From Flavobacteriales bacterium (GTDB taxonomy: Bacteria > Bacteroidota > Bacteroidia > Flavobacteriales > UBA7312), in assembly GCA_002862585.1 (NCBI GenBank), contig PKDP01000149.1:1-13618 (forward strand): 13,618 nucleotides of DNA. The letters run 5' to 3'. How positions within the stretch are numbered: position 1 is the stretch's first letter; the number at the start of each line of letters is the position of its first letter. Both the position numbers and the translations under genes were made by a program. Below the pieces are notes generated by a model. It ran no database searches, had not been told where the DNA came from, and worked only from the letters and a program-made list of their open reading frames with translations. This document shows positions 5,893 to 13,226 of this stretch, piece after piece.

Positions 5893-6561
5893 TTGGCTAA
5901 AAATAAATTACGTAAATTTTATCAGATGGCAGAATACCCAAATGTATTTCAGCCAACATTTGAAGAGTTAGATTCTGGCTTTTCTTTAAAAGGAAAGTGG
6001 AAGTCTGAGGTCTTTCAAAATGATAAGCCACTCGTTGTAGAGCTCGGTTGTGGTAAAGGGGAGTATTCGGTCGGACTTGCTCAGAAATATCCAGAAAAAA
6101 ACTTTTTAGGAGTCGATGTAAAAGGTGCTAGAATGTGGCAAGGGGCAACGGATGCTATAGAGCAAGATTTGAAGAATGTTGTCTTTTTACGCACACGAAT
6201 TGAGTTCATAGAATATTGTTTTAACACAGATGAGGTTGATGAAATTTGGATAACTTTTCCAGACCCTCAGTTGAAGAAAAAAAGAGCTAAGAACAGATTA
6301 ACTCATACTGTGTTTTTGGAAAGATATGCCAAGGTTCTAAAACAAGACGGACTCATTCATTTAAAAACGGATAGTCAATTTTTACATGGTTATACTTTGG
6401 GAATTATTGAAGGACACCAACACTATTTGGAAGACGCTGAACACGACATCTATAATGCTCAGCTCAAACGTTCTAATCTTGAAATTAAGACCCACTATGA
6501 GAAGCTCTTTTTAGAAAAAGATATGCCAATTACTTACTTAAGGTTTAGATTAGTCAAATAG
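5893..6561 (+). CDS. trmB: tRNA (guanine-N7-)-methyltransferase
   Basis: A 222-residue cytoplasmic enzyme that methylates G46 in the variable loop of tRNAs using S-adenosylmethionine. The SAM-binding motif VVELGCGKGEYS lies at 48-59, the acidic end of the second strand at VDVKGAR (74-80), and the family hallmark TFPDPQLKKKRAKNRL at 121-136. The C-terminal HLKTDSQFLHGYTLG (156-170) and TYLRF also match. The start is taken as TTG at 5893, giving MAKNKLRKF, because flavobacterial TrmB proteins begin with the same (G/A)KNKLKRF-type sequence; the first in-frame ATG at 5926 would remove it. Further upstream the frame stays open but is not conserved. The promoter palindrome ends 6 nt before this start, so the leader is very short. 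Confidence 0.88.
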   Translation: MAKNKLRKFYQMAEYPNVFQPTFEELDSGFSLKGKWKSEVFQNDKPLVVELGCGKGEYSVGLAQKYPEKNFLGVDVKGARMWQGATDAIEQDLKNVVFLRTRIEFIEYCFNTDEVDEIWITFPDPQLKKKRAKNRLTHTVFLERYAKVLKQDGLIHLKTDSQFLHGYTLGIIEGHQHYLEDAEHDIYNAQLKRSNLEIKTHYEKLFLEKDMPITYLRFRLVK

Positions 6562-6573
6562 AAGCTTTCGTTC

Positions 6574-6900
6574 ATGTCAGAAAAAAAGTTTTTTCAGAGA
6601 GTTTATGGAGTAAATAAACAAATCCCCAAAGGAAGAGTTAGTAGCTATGGTGCAATTACACAGCACATAAGCAGTCCACAAGCCTCAAGAATGGTGGGTT
6701 GGGCATTTAATAAAGTGAATAATTTTGATGTTCCTTTATATCTAGTAGAAAGCCGTAAAGGGATGTTAACAGGTAAGTATTATTTCGATGGAATTACACT
6801 TATGTAACAACTTTTAGAAAATGAAGTAATTCGAGTGGTAGATAATCAAGTTCAAGATTTTGAAAAAGTCTTTTGGGATACTAGTAAAGAATTGATTTGA
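6574..6900 (+). pseudogene. Alkyltransferase-like (MGMT/ATL family) gene interrupted by an in-frame stop
   Basis: The first 77 codons encode a DNA-binding alkyltransferase-like domain: KKFFQRVYGVNKQIPKGRVSSYGAI, then QASRMVGWAFN (the Arg-finger region) and KGMLTGKYYFDG. Family proteins go on with about 30 more residues, and exactly that sequence follows in the same frame after a TAA at 6805-6807: QLLENEVIRVVDNQVQDF, then EKVFWDTSKELI and a true TGA at 6898-6900. The stop replaces what is usually a Gln codon (CAA to TAA). The active-site region normally reading P-x-H-R-V-V-N-R-N-G is also eroded (PLYLVESRKG), so loss of function probably preceded or accompanied the stop. The ATL group recognises alkylated guanine without transferring the alkyl group. 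It lies 12 nt after trmB. Confidence 0.82.
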
Positions 6901-6927
6901 ATTAGTCTAAATAAAAAGTCAATTCCG

Positions 6928-6935
6928 TATCTTTG
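6928..6935 (+). promoter_or_regulatory. -7 promoter element of the mrp-nifU-kor operon
   Basis: TATCTTTG followed by CACC is the most typical Bacteroidota -7 sequence. It ends 7 nt before the mrp ATG, so transcription would begin within a few bases of the start codon and the message would be leaderless or nearly so. It lies after the remnant alkyltransferase frame, giving the operon its own promoter. Confidence 0.65.
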
Positions 6936-6942
6936 CACCACA

Positions 6943-8064
6943 ATGAAAATAACAAAAGAACAGATATTAAAAGCCTTAGCGACATTTACTTTGCCCAATG
7001 GTGGTAAAGATTTAGTTTCAGCTAATGCTGTTCGTAATATTCAAATCTTTGGCGCTGAAGTATTGCTAGATATTGAAATCACTAACCCAACTCTTCAGTA
7101 TAAAAAGAAGGTTGAGGTAGATTGCATAAAAGCCATTCACGATCTTGTTTATGAAAAGGCAGATGTTAAGGTTAACCTTATCATTAACGCTCCAGAAAAA
7201 CCAGCCAATATCATCAGGGGGAATGAAATCCCTGGAGTAAAAAATATAATAGCTGTCGCCTCTGGAAAAGGTGGTGTAGGTAAGTCTACGGTTTCAGCAA
7301 ACCTAGCTGTTGCATTAGCCGACAAAGGTTATAAAGTAGGCTTGGTAGATGCCGACATATATGGGCCATCTATGCCCATTATGTTCGATGTAGTTGATGC
7401 CAAACCTCAAGGAAAAGAAGTAGATGGCAAACGAAAAATATTACCAGTAGAAAGCTATGGCGTAAAACTATTGTCCATTGGATTTTTTGCCAATACCGAC
7501 CAAGCAGTAGTTTGGCGAGGAGCTATGGCATCAAAGGCTTTGAATCAAATGTTGTGGGATGCTGAGTGGGGCGATTTAGACTTAATGTTAATCGACTTGC
7601 CTCCAGGTACAGGCGATATCCATTTGTCATTAGTACAGTCGATTCCAGTAGGTGCTGCTATTGTGGTGAGTACACCACAGAACATCGCTTTGGCAGATGC
7701 ACGCAAAGGAGTAGCCATGTTTCAAATGGATTCCATCAATGTTCCGGTTTTAGGCTTAGTGGAGAATATGTCTTATTTCACTCCTGAGGAATTGCCAAAT
7801 AATAAATATTATATCTTTGGAAAAGAAGGGGCTAAGGCTTTAGCGGATCGCTTGGAGTTGCCATTGTTAGCAGAAATACCTCTAGTTCAAAGTATTCGTG
7901 AGGCTGCAGATGTTGGTCGTCCAGCAGTATTGCAAGGTGCTACTCCAGCAGCAATGGCGTTTATGGATTTCGCTGATAAAGTGGTTTTAGAAATGAATAA
8001 ACGAAATGCCTTAGAACCTACAAAGAGAGTAGAAATAACAAATATGAACGGTTGTTCAACATAA
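6943..8064 (+). CDS. Mrp/NBP35-type iron-sulfur cluster carrier ATPase
   Basis: A 373-residue cytoplasmic protein of the Mrp/ApbC family, which carries 4Fe-4S clusters to target enzymes. An N-terminal MIP18 (DUF59) domain spans about 1-85. The P-loop ATPase follows, with a deviant Walker A motif SGKGGVGKST (107-116), the switch DADIYGPSMP (136-145), IDLPPGTGD (217-225) and STPQ (243-246). After GLVENMSYF the sequence goes directly to TPEELPNNKYYIFGKEG with no CxxC, so the usual cluster-ligand pair is missing, as in other Bacteroidota members I recall. It ends NGCST. The ATG at 6943 follows a strong -7 element by 7 nt. Two bases separate its stop from the NifU-like start. Confidence 0.9.
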   Translation: MKITKEQILKALATFTLPNGGKDLVSANAVRNIQIFGAEVLLDIEITNPTLQYKKKVEVDCIKAIHDLVYEKADVKVNLIINAPEKPANIIRGNEIPGVKNIIAVASGKGGVGKSTVSANLAVALADKGYKVGLVDADIYGPSMPIMFDVVDAKPQGKEVDGKRKILPVESYGVKLLSIGFFANTDQAVVWRGAMASKALNQMLWDAEWGDLDLMLIDLPPGTGDIHLSLVQSIPVGAAIVVSTPQNIALADARKGVAMFQMDSINVPVLGLVENMSYFTPEELPNNKYYIFGKEGAKALADRLELPLLAEIPLVQSIREAADVGRPAVLQGATPAAMAFMDFADKVVLEMNKRNALEPTKRVEITNMNGCST

Positions 8065-8066
8065 AT

Positions 8067-8327
8067 ATGGGAATAATTACAGATTCAGCAATAATAGATA
8101 AGATAGAAGAGGCATTAGCTCAAGTGCGACCTTTTCTAGAGTCAGATGGTGGGGATATTAGACTAATTGAGGTCACCGATGATTATGTTGTAAAAGTGAA
8201 ACTTCTAGGAGCATGTAGCGATTGCCACGTTAGCATGATGACGCTAAAAGCAGGTGTCGAACAAACTATCAAGAAGGTGTTGCCAGAAGTAAAAGAAGTA
8301 GTTGACATTGATAAAATAGACAATTAA
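8067..8327 (+). CDS. NifU C-terminal-domain (Nfu-type) iron-sulfur scaffold
   Basis: An 86-residue single-domain protein, the usual size for this group in Bacteroidota. It matches the NifU C-terminal domain: helix IDKIEEALAQVRPFLESDGGDI, a beta strand, then LLGACSDC with the cluster-binding Cys50 and Cys53, and a final helix MTLKAGVEQTIKKV. Such proteins assemble or pass on 4Fe-4S clusters. The ATG at 8067 is used rather than the in-frame TTG at 8052, which lies inside mrp and would add residues unlike the family. It sits between mrp and the oxidoreductase genes with 2 nt and 0 nt gaps, so it is cotranscribed and likely helps supply clusters to those enzymes. Confidence 0.9.
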   Translation: MGIITDSAIIDKIEEALAQVRPFLESDGGDIRLIEVTDDYVVKVKLLGACSDCHVSMMTLKAGVEQTIKKVLPEVKEVVDIDKIDN

Positions 8328-10163
8328 ATGACTCAAGAAACGGTCGAAAAAGTAGTCATATTTTTTGCTGGCGATTCTGGAGACGGTATACAATTAGCAG
8401 GTTCACAATTTACCAATACAGCAGCCCTGTACGGAAATGACCTAAGTACCTTTCCCGATTTTCCTGCTGAAATTAGAGCACCACAAGGAACATTAGCTGG
8501 CGTATCTGGATTCCAGATTTCCTTTGGTAGCACAGAGATTTTCACCCCTGGTGATGAATGTGATGTGCTAGTGGTTATGAATGTAGCCGCTTTAAAGGCT
8601 AATCTCAAACGCCTAAAAAAAGGAGGAGCTATAATTGTCAATACAGATGGTTTTGATAAAAGAAACCTCAGATTAGCTGGTTTTGAAGACGGTGAAAACC
8701 CACTCTCTGATAACTCACTTTCAGATTACAGAGTAAGTGAAATGAATGTTACTAAACTAACTCGTGAATGTTTAGTAGATATTACTTTAGGAGTAAAAGA
8801 AAAAGACCGTTGTAAGAATATGTTTGTTCTTGGTTTTGTGTACTGGATGTACAATAGAACACTCGAGCATACCATTGAATTTTTAACACAAAAGTTTAAA
8901 TCTAAGCCAGAAGTATTGGAAGCCAATATCAAGGTGCTTAAAGCAGGATATAACTTTGCAGATACTTGCGAAATATCAAGCAGTCGATTTGAGGTGAAAC
9001 CCGCAAAAATGAGTTCGGGAACTTACCGTAACATCATGGGAAACCAAGCAACTGCAATTGGACTTATTGCCGCTTCTCAACAGTCAGGTTTAGATCTTTT
9101 TTATGGGTCTTATCCCATTACTCCGGCATCAGATATTTTACACGAATTGGCGAAACATAAGAATTTTGGTGTCAAGTCATTCCAAGCAGAAGATGAAATT
9201 GCTGCAGTTAGTGCCGCCATTGGAGCAGCCTTTGGGGGAGCTTTAGGAGTTACAGCCACTTCAGGACCTGGTGTTGCTTTGAAAGGCGAAGCTATCGGAT
9301 TAGCATTTATGTTAGAACTACCAATAGTAATTGTTAATGTTCAAAGAGGTGGCCCATCAACAGGCTTACCTACAAAAACAGAACAAGCTGACCTGCTCCA
9401 AGCTATGTACGGAAGAAATGGTGAAGCACCTATTCCAGTAGTATCTGCGAGCACCCCTTCCGATTGCTTTGAAGCATCTTTTGAAGCCTGTCGAATTGCT
9501 ATAGAACACATGACACCAGTATTCTTTCTATCGGATGGCTACATTGCAAATGGTGCTGAACCTTGGATGTACCCGCAAACAAAAGATTTAAAAGACATTA
9601 GTGTGCCAATTACCACAAAAACTGAAGATTATCTTCCATATAAACGAGATGAGAAATTGGTGCGTGAATGGGCAATACCAGGAACGGCTGGATTAGAACA
9701 CCGTCTTGGTGGCTTGGAGAAAGAGGCTGAAACAGGAAATGTATCGTACGATTCTGACAATCATGAATACATGGTGAAAATTAGAGCTGAAAAAGTAGAA
9801 CGCATCGCTGAGTTTATTCCACTTCAAAAAGTTGATTCAGGAGAAGTAAAAGGCAAAGTATTAGTGCTAGCCTGGGGCTCAACCTATGGAGCTGTAAAAA
9901 CAGCTGTTAAGGAATTACTCGCAGATGGCTTTTCGGTTTCTCATGCTCATTTAAGATATATTAATCCACTTCCTAAGAATTTAGTAGAATTACTGTCCGG
10001 TTTTGATAAGGTGCTGATTCCTGAAATTAACAACGGTCAGCTGATTAAAATTATTAGAGATAAGTATCTGATTGACGCCATTCCTTTAAATAAGATTAAA
10101 GGAACGCCTTTTGAGGCTAGAGAAATAAAGAATAGAATAAAAGAACTTCACGATGGAAAATAA
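8328..10163 (+). CDS. korA: 2-oxoacid:ferredoxin oxidoreductase, fused gamma-alpha subunit
   Basis: A 611-residue subunit of the enzyme that reversibly decarboxylates a 2-oxoacid (2-oxoglutarate most likely) to acyl-CoA, passing electrons to ferredoxin. Residues 8-205 are the gamma domain, starting FFAGDSGDGIQLAG with PDFPAEIRAPQGT and VLVVMNVAALKANL. From about 240 comes the alpha (pyrimidine-binding) domain, with GSYPITPASD (260-269), the catalytic-region Glu in QAEDEIAAV (286-293), TSGPG (311-315) and QRGGPSTGLPTKTEQADL (339-356). A C-terminal transketolase-like domain (about 508-611) holds LAWGSTYG and HLRYINPLP. The gamma-alpha fusion is the KorA layout. The ATG abuts the NifU-like stop with no gap, and the 3' end overlaps korB by 11 nt. 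Pyruvate or another oxoacid cannot be excluded as substrate. Confidence 0.88.
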   Translation: MTQETVEKVVIFFAGDSGDGIQLAGSQFTNTAALYGNDLSTFPDFPAEIRAPQGTLAGVSGFQISFGSTEIFTPGDECDVLVVMNVAALKANLKRLKKGGAIIVNTDGFDKRNLRLAGFEDGENPLSDNSLSDYRVSEMNVTKLTRECLVDITLGVKEKDRCKNMFVLGFVYWMYNRTLEHTIEFLTQKFKSKPEVLEANIKVLKAGYNFADTCEISSSRFEVKPAKMSSGTYRNIMGNQATAIGLIAASQQSGLDLFYGSYPITPASDILHELAKHKNFGVKSFQAEDEIAAVSAAIGAAFGGALGVTATSGPGVALKGEAIGLAFMLELPIVIVNVQRGGPSTGLPTKTEQADLLQAMYGRNGEAPIPVVSASTPSDCFEASFEACRIAIEHMTPVFFLSDGYIANGAEPWMYPQTKDLKDISVPITTKTEDYLPYKRDEKLVREWAIPGTAGLEHRLGGLEKEAETGNVSYDSDNHEYMVKIRAEKVERIAEFIPLQKVDSGEVKGKVLVLAWGSTYGAVKTAVKELLADGFSVSHAHLRYINPLPKNLVELLSGFDKVLIPEINNGQLIKIIRDKYLIDAIPLNKIKGTPFEAREIKNRIKELHDGK

Positions 10164-11154
10164 AGAATATACTGCCAAAGATTTTTCTTCTGACCAAGAA
10201 GTACGTTGGTGCCCAGGTTGTGGTGACTATTCCATTCTGAAGCAAGTTCAATCTGTGATGCCTGAAATAGGTGTCGATAAAGAGGATATTGTATTTATTT
10301 CTGGTATTGGTTGCTCTTCGCGTTTTCCATACTACATGAATACATATGGTATGCACTCTATTCACGGACGCGCTACGGCAATCGCTAGTGGACTGAAAGC
10401 GGCTCGTCCAGATTTAAGTGTATGGATAATTACTGGAGATGGTGATTCTTTATCGATAGGAGGTAATCATCTTATTCATCTACTAAGAAGAAATTTTGAC
10501 ACCAATATACTTTTGTTTAATAACCAAATTTATGGCTTAACGAAAGGACAATATTCGCCTACCTCCGAAAAAGGAAAAAAGACAAAATCTACTCCAATGG
10601 GATCTATTGATCATCCGTTTAATCCTTTAGCATTATGCATGGGAGCAGATGCGACTTTTATTGCACGAACAATGGACAGAGACCCTAAGCACATGAGGGA
10701 AATGCTAAAGCTTTCTAACGATCATAAAGGTTCTTCATTATTGGAAATTTATCAGAACTGTAATGTATTTAACGATGGGGCTTTCTTTGGTATGACAGAT
10801 AAGGCTACCAAAATGAATCAGACGTTATTTTTAGAAGATGGTGAGCCATTACTTTTTGGTGAAAATAAATCTAAAGGGATAAAGCTAGATGGCTTTAAAC
10901 CAATAGTAGTATCAATGGAAGATACTTCTGCTGATGACCTATGGATTCATGATGAGAAAGACCGTGTAAAAGCAGGTTTATTGACGCGATTCTTTGATGA
11001 TGAAATGCCAAGACCATTTGGTGTGTTTTATTCTGAGGACAGAATGCTTTATGAAGATGCTTTAGTGGGTCAAATAGAGGAAGCAAAAGAGCTCAAAGGA
11101 AAAGGTAATTTGGATAATTTACTCAAAGGCTCTAATACTTGGTCGATAGACTAA
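10153..11154 (+). CDS. korB: 2-oxoacid:ferredoxin oxidoreductase, beta subunit
   Basis: A 333-residue thiamine-diphosphate-binding subunit, partner of the gene it overlaps by 11 nt. Four cysteines that hold the 4Fe-4S cluster are in place: Cys20 and Cys23 in WCPGCGD, Cys54 in GIGCSS and Cys203 in YQNCNVF. The thiamine diphosphate motif runs from GDGDSLSIGGNH (95-106) to the NNQIYGLTKGQYSPTS segment (123-138). There is no ferredoxin-like (delta) domain here or nearby, as in the two-subunit Kor enzymes. It is the last gene of the mrp-nifU-korAB operon; the products upstream plausibly supply its cluster. No strong terminator follows, only AT-rich sequence up to the convergent nadE gene. Confidence 0.9.
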   Translation: MENKEYTAKDFSSDQEVRWCPGCGDYSILKQVQSVMPEIGVDKEDIVFISGIGCSSRFPYYMNTYGMHSIHGRATAIASGLKAARPDLSVWIITGDGDSLSIGGNHLIHLLRRNFDTNILLFNNQIYGLTKGQYSPTSEKGKKTKSTPMGSIDHPFNPLALCMGADATFIARTMDRDPKHMREMLKLSNDHKGSSLLEIYQNCNVFNDGAFFGMTDKATKMNQTLFLEDGEPLLFGENKSKGIKLDGFKPIVVSMEDTSADDLWIHDEKDRVKAGLLTRFFDDEMPRPFGVFYSEDRMLYEDALVGQIEEAKELKGKGNLDNLLKGSNTWSID

Positions 11155-11293
11155 AAATCAAATTTAGTACTGAATTTTACCCTTTATCTTAGTAGATTGT
11201 GCCTCGCAATAATGAAAAACAATAGAAAATAACACTAAAAAAAGAAGACTATTTTTTTTCATTCAATGGGCTATAATTACAGCAACGAATGTA

Positions 11294-12076
11294 CTATAAT
11301 TTTAACTCATTTGGAATTTCACAGATGGGAATTGGTATCATTTTGTGAGTGTTGGCAGTGTTTAATCGACTATATATCTCTACCACTTTCTGTTGTCTAT
11401 CGTTCAATTCAGAATGAGAACTATTGTAAGACATCGCCCATTCCAATTCGGCATAAGTTGCACCAATTTGATCCTCATCACTCCGGTTGTCGCTCCAAAG
11501 ACCATCTGTAGGAGCGGCAGTTAAGATGTCTTCAATTACTCCAAGAGATTTACCCAGTGCAAACACTTCGCTTTTGAGTAAATCTGCAATTGGACTAATA
11601 TCTACACCACCATCTCCATATTTAGTGTAAAACCCAATGCCAAAATCTTCTACTTTATTACCTGTGCCTACCACTAAATAGGAATGTAGTTGAGCATAAT
11701 AATAAAGGGTAGTCATTCTAAGCCTAGCACGAGAATTTACTAGCGAAATCATATGGTTTTCTTCACTAGAATCTTCAGTAACAGTATCTACAAATTGGTC
11801 GTAAATACTACTTAAGTCTAAATAAGCCGTACGGACATTGTTATAATTAGATTTCAACCATTTGATATGTTCATTAGCTCTTGATACTTGTTCTTTTTGT
11901 TGATGTATAGGCATCTCTAAACATAAAACTGGAACACCTGTTTTTGCAGCTAAAGTTGAAGTGACGGCTGAGTCAATTCCACCTGAAACACCAATAACAA
12001 AACCTTGAGATTTAGAATTGTTAAGGTAAGTTGATAGCCAATTGCAAATGTATTCTTCACATTCTTTTGTTCGCAT
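11294..12076 (-). CDS. nadE: Ammonia-dependent NAD synthetase
   Basis: A 260-residue cytoplasmic enzyme making NAD from nicotinate adenine dinucleotide, ATP and ammonia. The ATP-pyrophosphatase P-loop IGVSGGIDSAVTS lies at 28-40. Other family blocks are NSRARLRMTTLYYYA, VVGTGNKVEDFGIGFYTKYGDGG and DISPIADLLKSEV, then PTDGLWSDNRSDEDQIG. There is no glutaminase domain, so ammonia is the nitrogen source. Length is normal for the short NadE class. The ATG at 12074-12076 is preceded by a TAACTTTG -7 element. The gene is divergent from gldB and convergent with korB. Confidence 0.92.
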   Translation of the reverse strand: MRTKECEEYICNWLSTYLNNSKSQGFVIGVSGGIDSAVTSTLAAKTGVPVLCLEMPIHQQKEQVSRANEHIKWLKSNYNNVRTAYLDLSSIYDQFVDTVTEDSSEENHMISLVNSRARLRMTTLYYYAQLHSYLVVGTGNKVEDFGIGFYTKYGDGGVDISPIADLLKSEVFALGKSLGVIEDILTAAPTDGLWSDNRSDEDQIGATYAELEWAMSYNSSHSELNDRQQKVVEIYSRLNTANTHKMIPIPICEIPNELKL

Positions 12077-12083
12077 AGTCTGG

Positions 12084-12110
12084 CAAAGTTAATAAATCGT
12101 AATTTTACAA
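12084..12110 (-). promoter_or_regulatory. Promoter of nadE
   Basis: On the minus strand TAACTTTG (12091-12084) matches TAnnTTTG and ends 7 nt before the nadE ATG, so the leader is very short. A TTG at 12110-12108, 16 nt upstream, could be the -33 element, one base short of the usual spacing range. Confidence 0.5.
12100..12107 (+). promoter_or_regulatory. Weak -7 element of gldB
   Basis: TAATTTTA differs from TAnnTTTG only in the last base and ends 4 nt before the gldB ATG, so the message would be essentially leaderless. It lies within the nadE promoter region, so the two divergent promoters overlap. Confidence 0.3.
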
Positions 12111-12111
12111 C

Positions 12112-13086
12112 ATGAAAAAGTTAGGATTAAGTTTGTGTTTTTTCTTGGTAGTAGTTCAATTTTCATGTAACAACAAAAAACATTCCTACTACGATTTAGA
12201 TGTTTTGCGTTTAGATAGCTTATACGTTACGGATGTACATAACGTTTCTTTTCAGGATTATTCTCAGCAATACGGGTATTTTTGGGATTTGTATTCACAA
12301 GAAGTTATCTCTTTACCAGAAGCATATTTTCAAGACTCACTTTTAGCCTTTCAGCAAGAAGAAGATTTTCAAAAGCCTTATCGGCAATTAAGCGAGCAGT
12401 TTGCTGATTTTTCGACTTACGAAAAGGATTTATCTGAGGCTTTTTACCATTATAATCAATCTTTTCCATCACGAGTAGTACCAAAAATCATTACTTTTTT
12501 TGGCGGTTTTAATTATATCGCCATTGCTACTGATAGTGTTCTAGGCATAGGGTTGGAAATGTTTTTAGGAAACGATGCTGATTATTATAAAAAACTAAAC
12601 CAAAAATTTCCTTTATACATGCACGACCGTTTTCAGCCTAGTCATATGGTAGCCCTCTCTGTTGACGGTTGGCTTGAATCGGAATTTCCCATGCTACACA
12701 CAGATTTTTTATCTCAGATGATTCATTATGGTAAGCTGAAATATGCTTTAAGCCAATTTATGAAAGGCGCTCCGAAAAACATTATTATGGGGTATTCAAA
12801 AGAACAATTAGATTGGTGTGAAAATAGTGAGTTTTTAATTTGGAAGTTTCTCATTGAGGAAGGCTTGCTATATAGTACAGATCAATTCTTAATCAGTAAA
12901 TATATAAAGCCAGCTCCTTATTCTAAGGGTATGCCTCTAGAATCGCCTGGGCAAGTTGCTGTATGGGTAGGGTGGAATATTGTGGAAGAATTTATGAGTA
13001 ACAAACCTAATGTTAGCATTAGAGACTTATTTCAATTACATGATCCTCAGTATATTTTAAACGAATCAAAGTATAAACCAAGATGA
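12112..13086 (+). CDS. gldB: Gliding motility lipoprotein GldB
   Basis: A 324-residue lipoprotein. The signal peptide MKKLGLSLCFFLVVVQFSC has a lipobox with acylated Cys19, followed by NNKK, so it is exported and lipid-anchored. The body matches what I recall of GldB, including the DVLRLDSLYV-like start of the mature domain, FFGGFNYIAIATDSVLGIGLEMFLG (about 130-153), the YMHDRF block and a C-terminal PGQVAVWVGWNIVEEFM segment that resembles Zn-peptidase-like GldB folds. GldB is needed for gliding and type IX secretion in Flavobacterium johnsoniae, though close relatives occur in non-gliding members. The order nadE, gldB, gldC is familiar from Flavobacteriia. Its stop overlaps the gldC start (ATGA). 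Confidence 0.85.
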   Translation: MKKLGLSLCFFLVVVQFSCNNKKHSYYDLDVLRLDSLYVTDVHNVSFQDYSQQYGYFWDLYSQEVISLPEAYFQDSLLAFQQEEDFQKPYRQLSEQFADFSTYEKDLSEAFYHYNQSFPSRVVPKIITFFGGFNYIAIATDSVLGIGLEMFLGNDADYYKKLNQKFPLYMHDRFQPSHMVALSVDGWLESEFPMLHTDFLSQMIHYGKLKYALSQFMKGAPKNIIMGYSKEQLDWCENSEFLIWKFLIEEGLLYSTDQFLISKYIKPAPYSKGMPLESPGQVAVWVGWNIVEEFMSNKPNVSIRDLFQLHDPQYILNESKYKPR

Positions 13087-13226
13087 AAAAAAAACAATCA
13101 GAAATAAAAATCAATATTGATTTAGATAGCAATAATATTCCTGAGCGACTGCAGTGGGAGGCAAGTGATGGGGGGCAAGAGCTTTCGGAATGTAAGGCTG
13201 CTTTTCTTTCATTTTGGGATATATAA
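13083..13226 (+). pseudogene. gldC: gldC, truncated after 47 codons
   Basis: The frame starts with ATG inside the gldB stop (ATGA overlap) and reads MKKKQSEIKINIDLDSNN, then IPERLQWEASDGGQ and CKAAFLSFWDI before a TAA at 13224. This matches the N-terminal half of GldC, where relatives read SEIKF..ELDEN..PEKL.W.A.DGG.....KA..LS.WD. GldC is normally about 110 residues and continues with a TLRIDLWTKEM block and a helix that carries most of its length; no frame downstream of 13226 encodes anything like it. The gene therefore appears cut by a deletion or insertion at about 13220, or the sequence join there is faulty. GldC supports gliding but is less critical than GldB. Confidence 0.75.

Noticed and set aside
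8052..8066. TTG start for the NifU-like gene inside mrp
   Set aside because: It adds five residues absent from the family, and the ATG at 8067 sits 2 nt after the mrp stop as expected in an operon.
11160..11177. Near-perfect palindrome just after korB (AAATTTAGTACTGAATTT)
   Set aside because: AT-rich, with no loop and no following T-tract, so it is a poor terminator; it may be chance.
11237..11259. A-tract and T-tract pair between korB and nadE as a bidirectional terminator
   Set aside because: The stem would be A-T pairs only with an 8-nt loop, which is too weak to call.
11266..11511. 81-codon plus-strand frame overlapping the 3' end of nadE
   Set aside because: It is mostly antisense to nadE and has no recognisable features.
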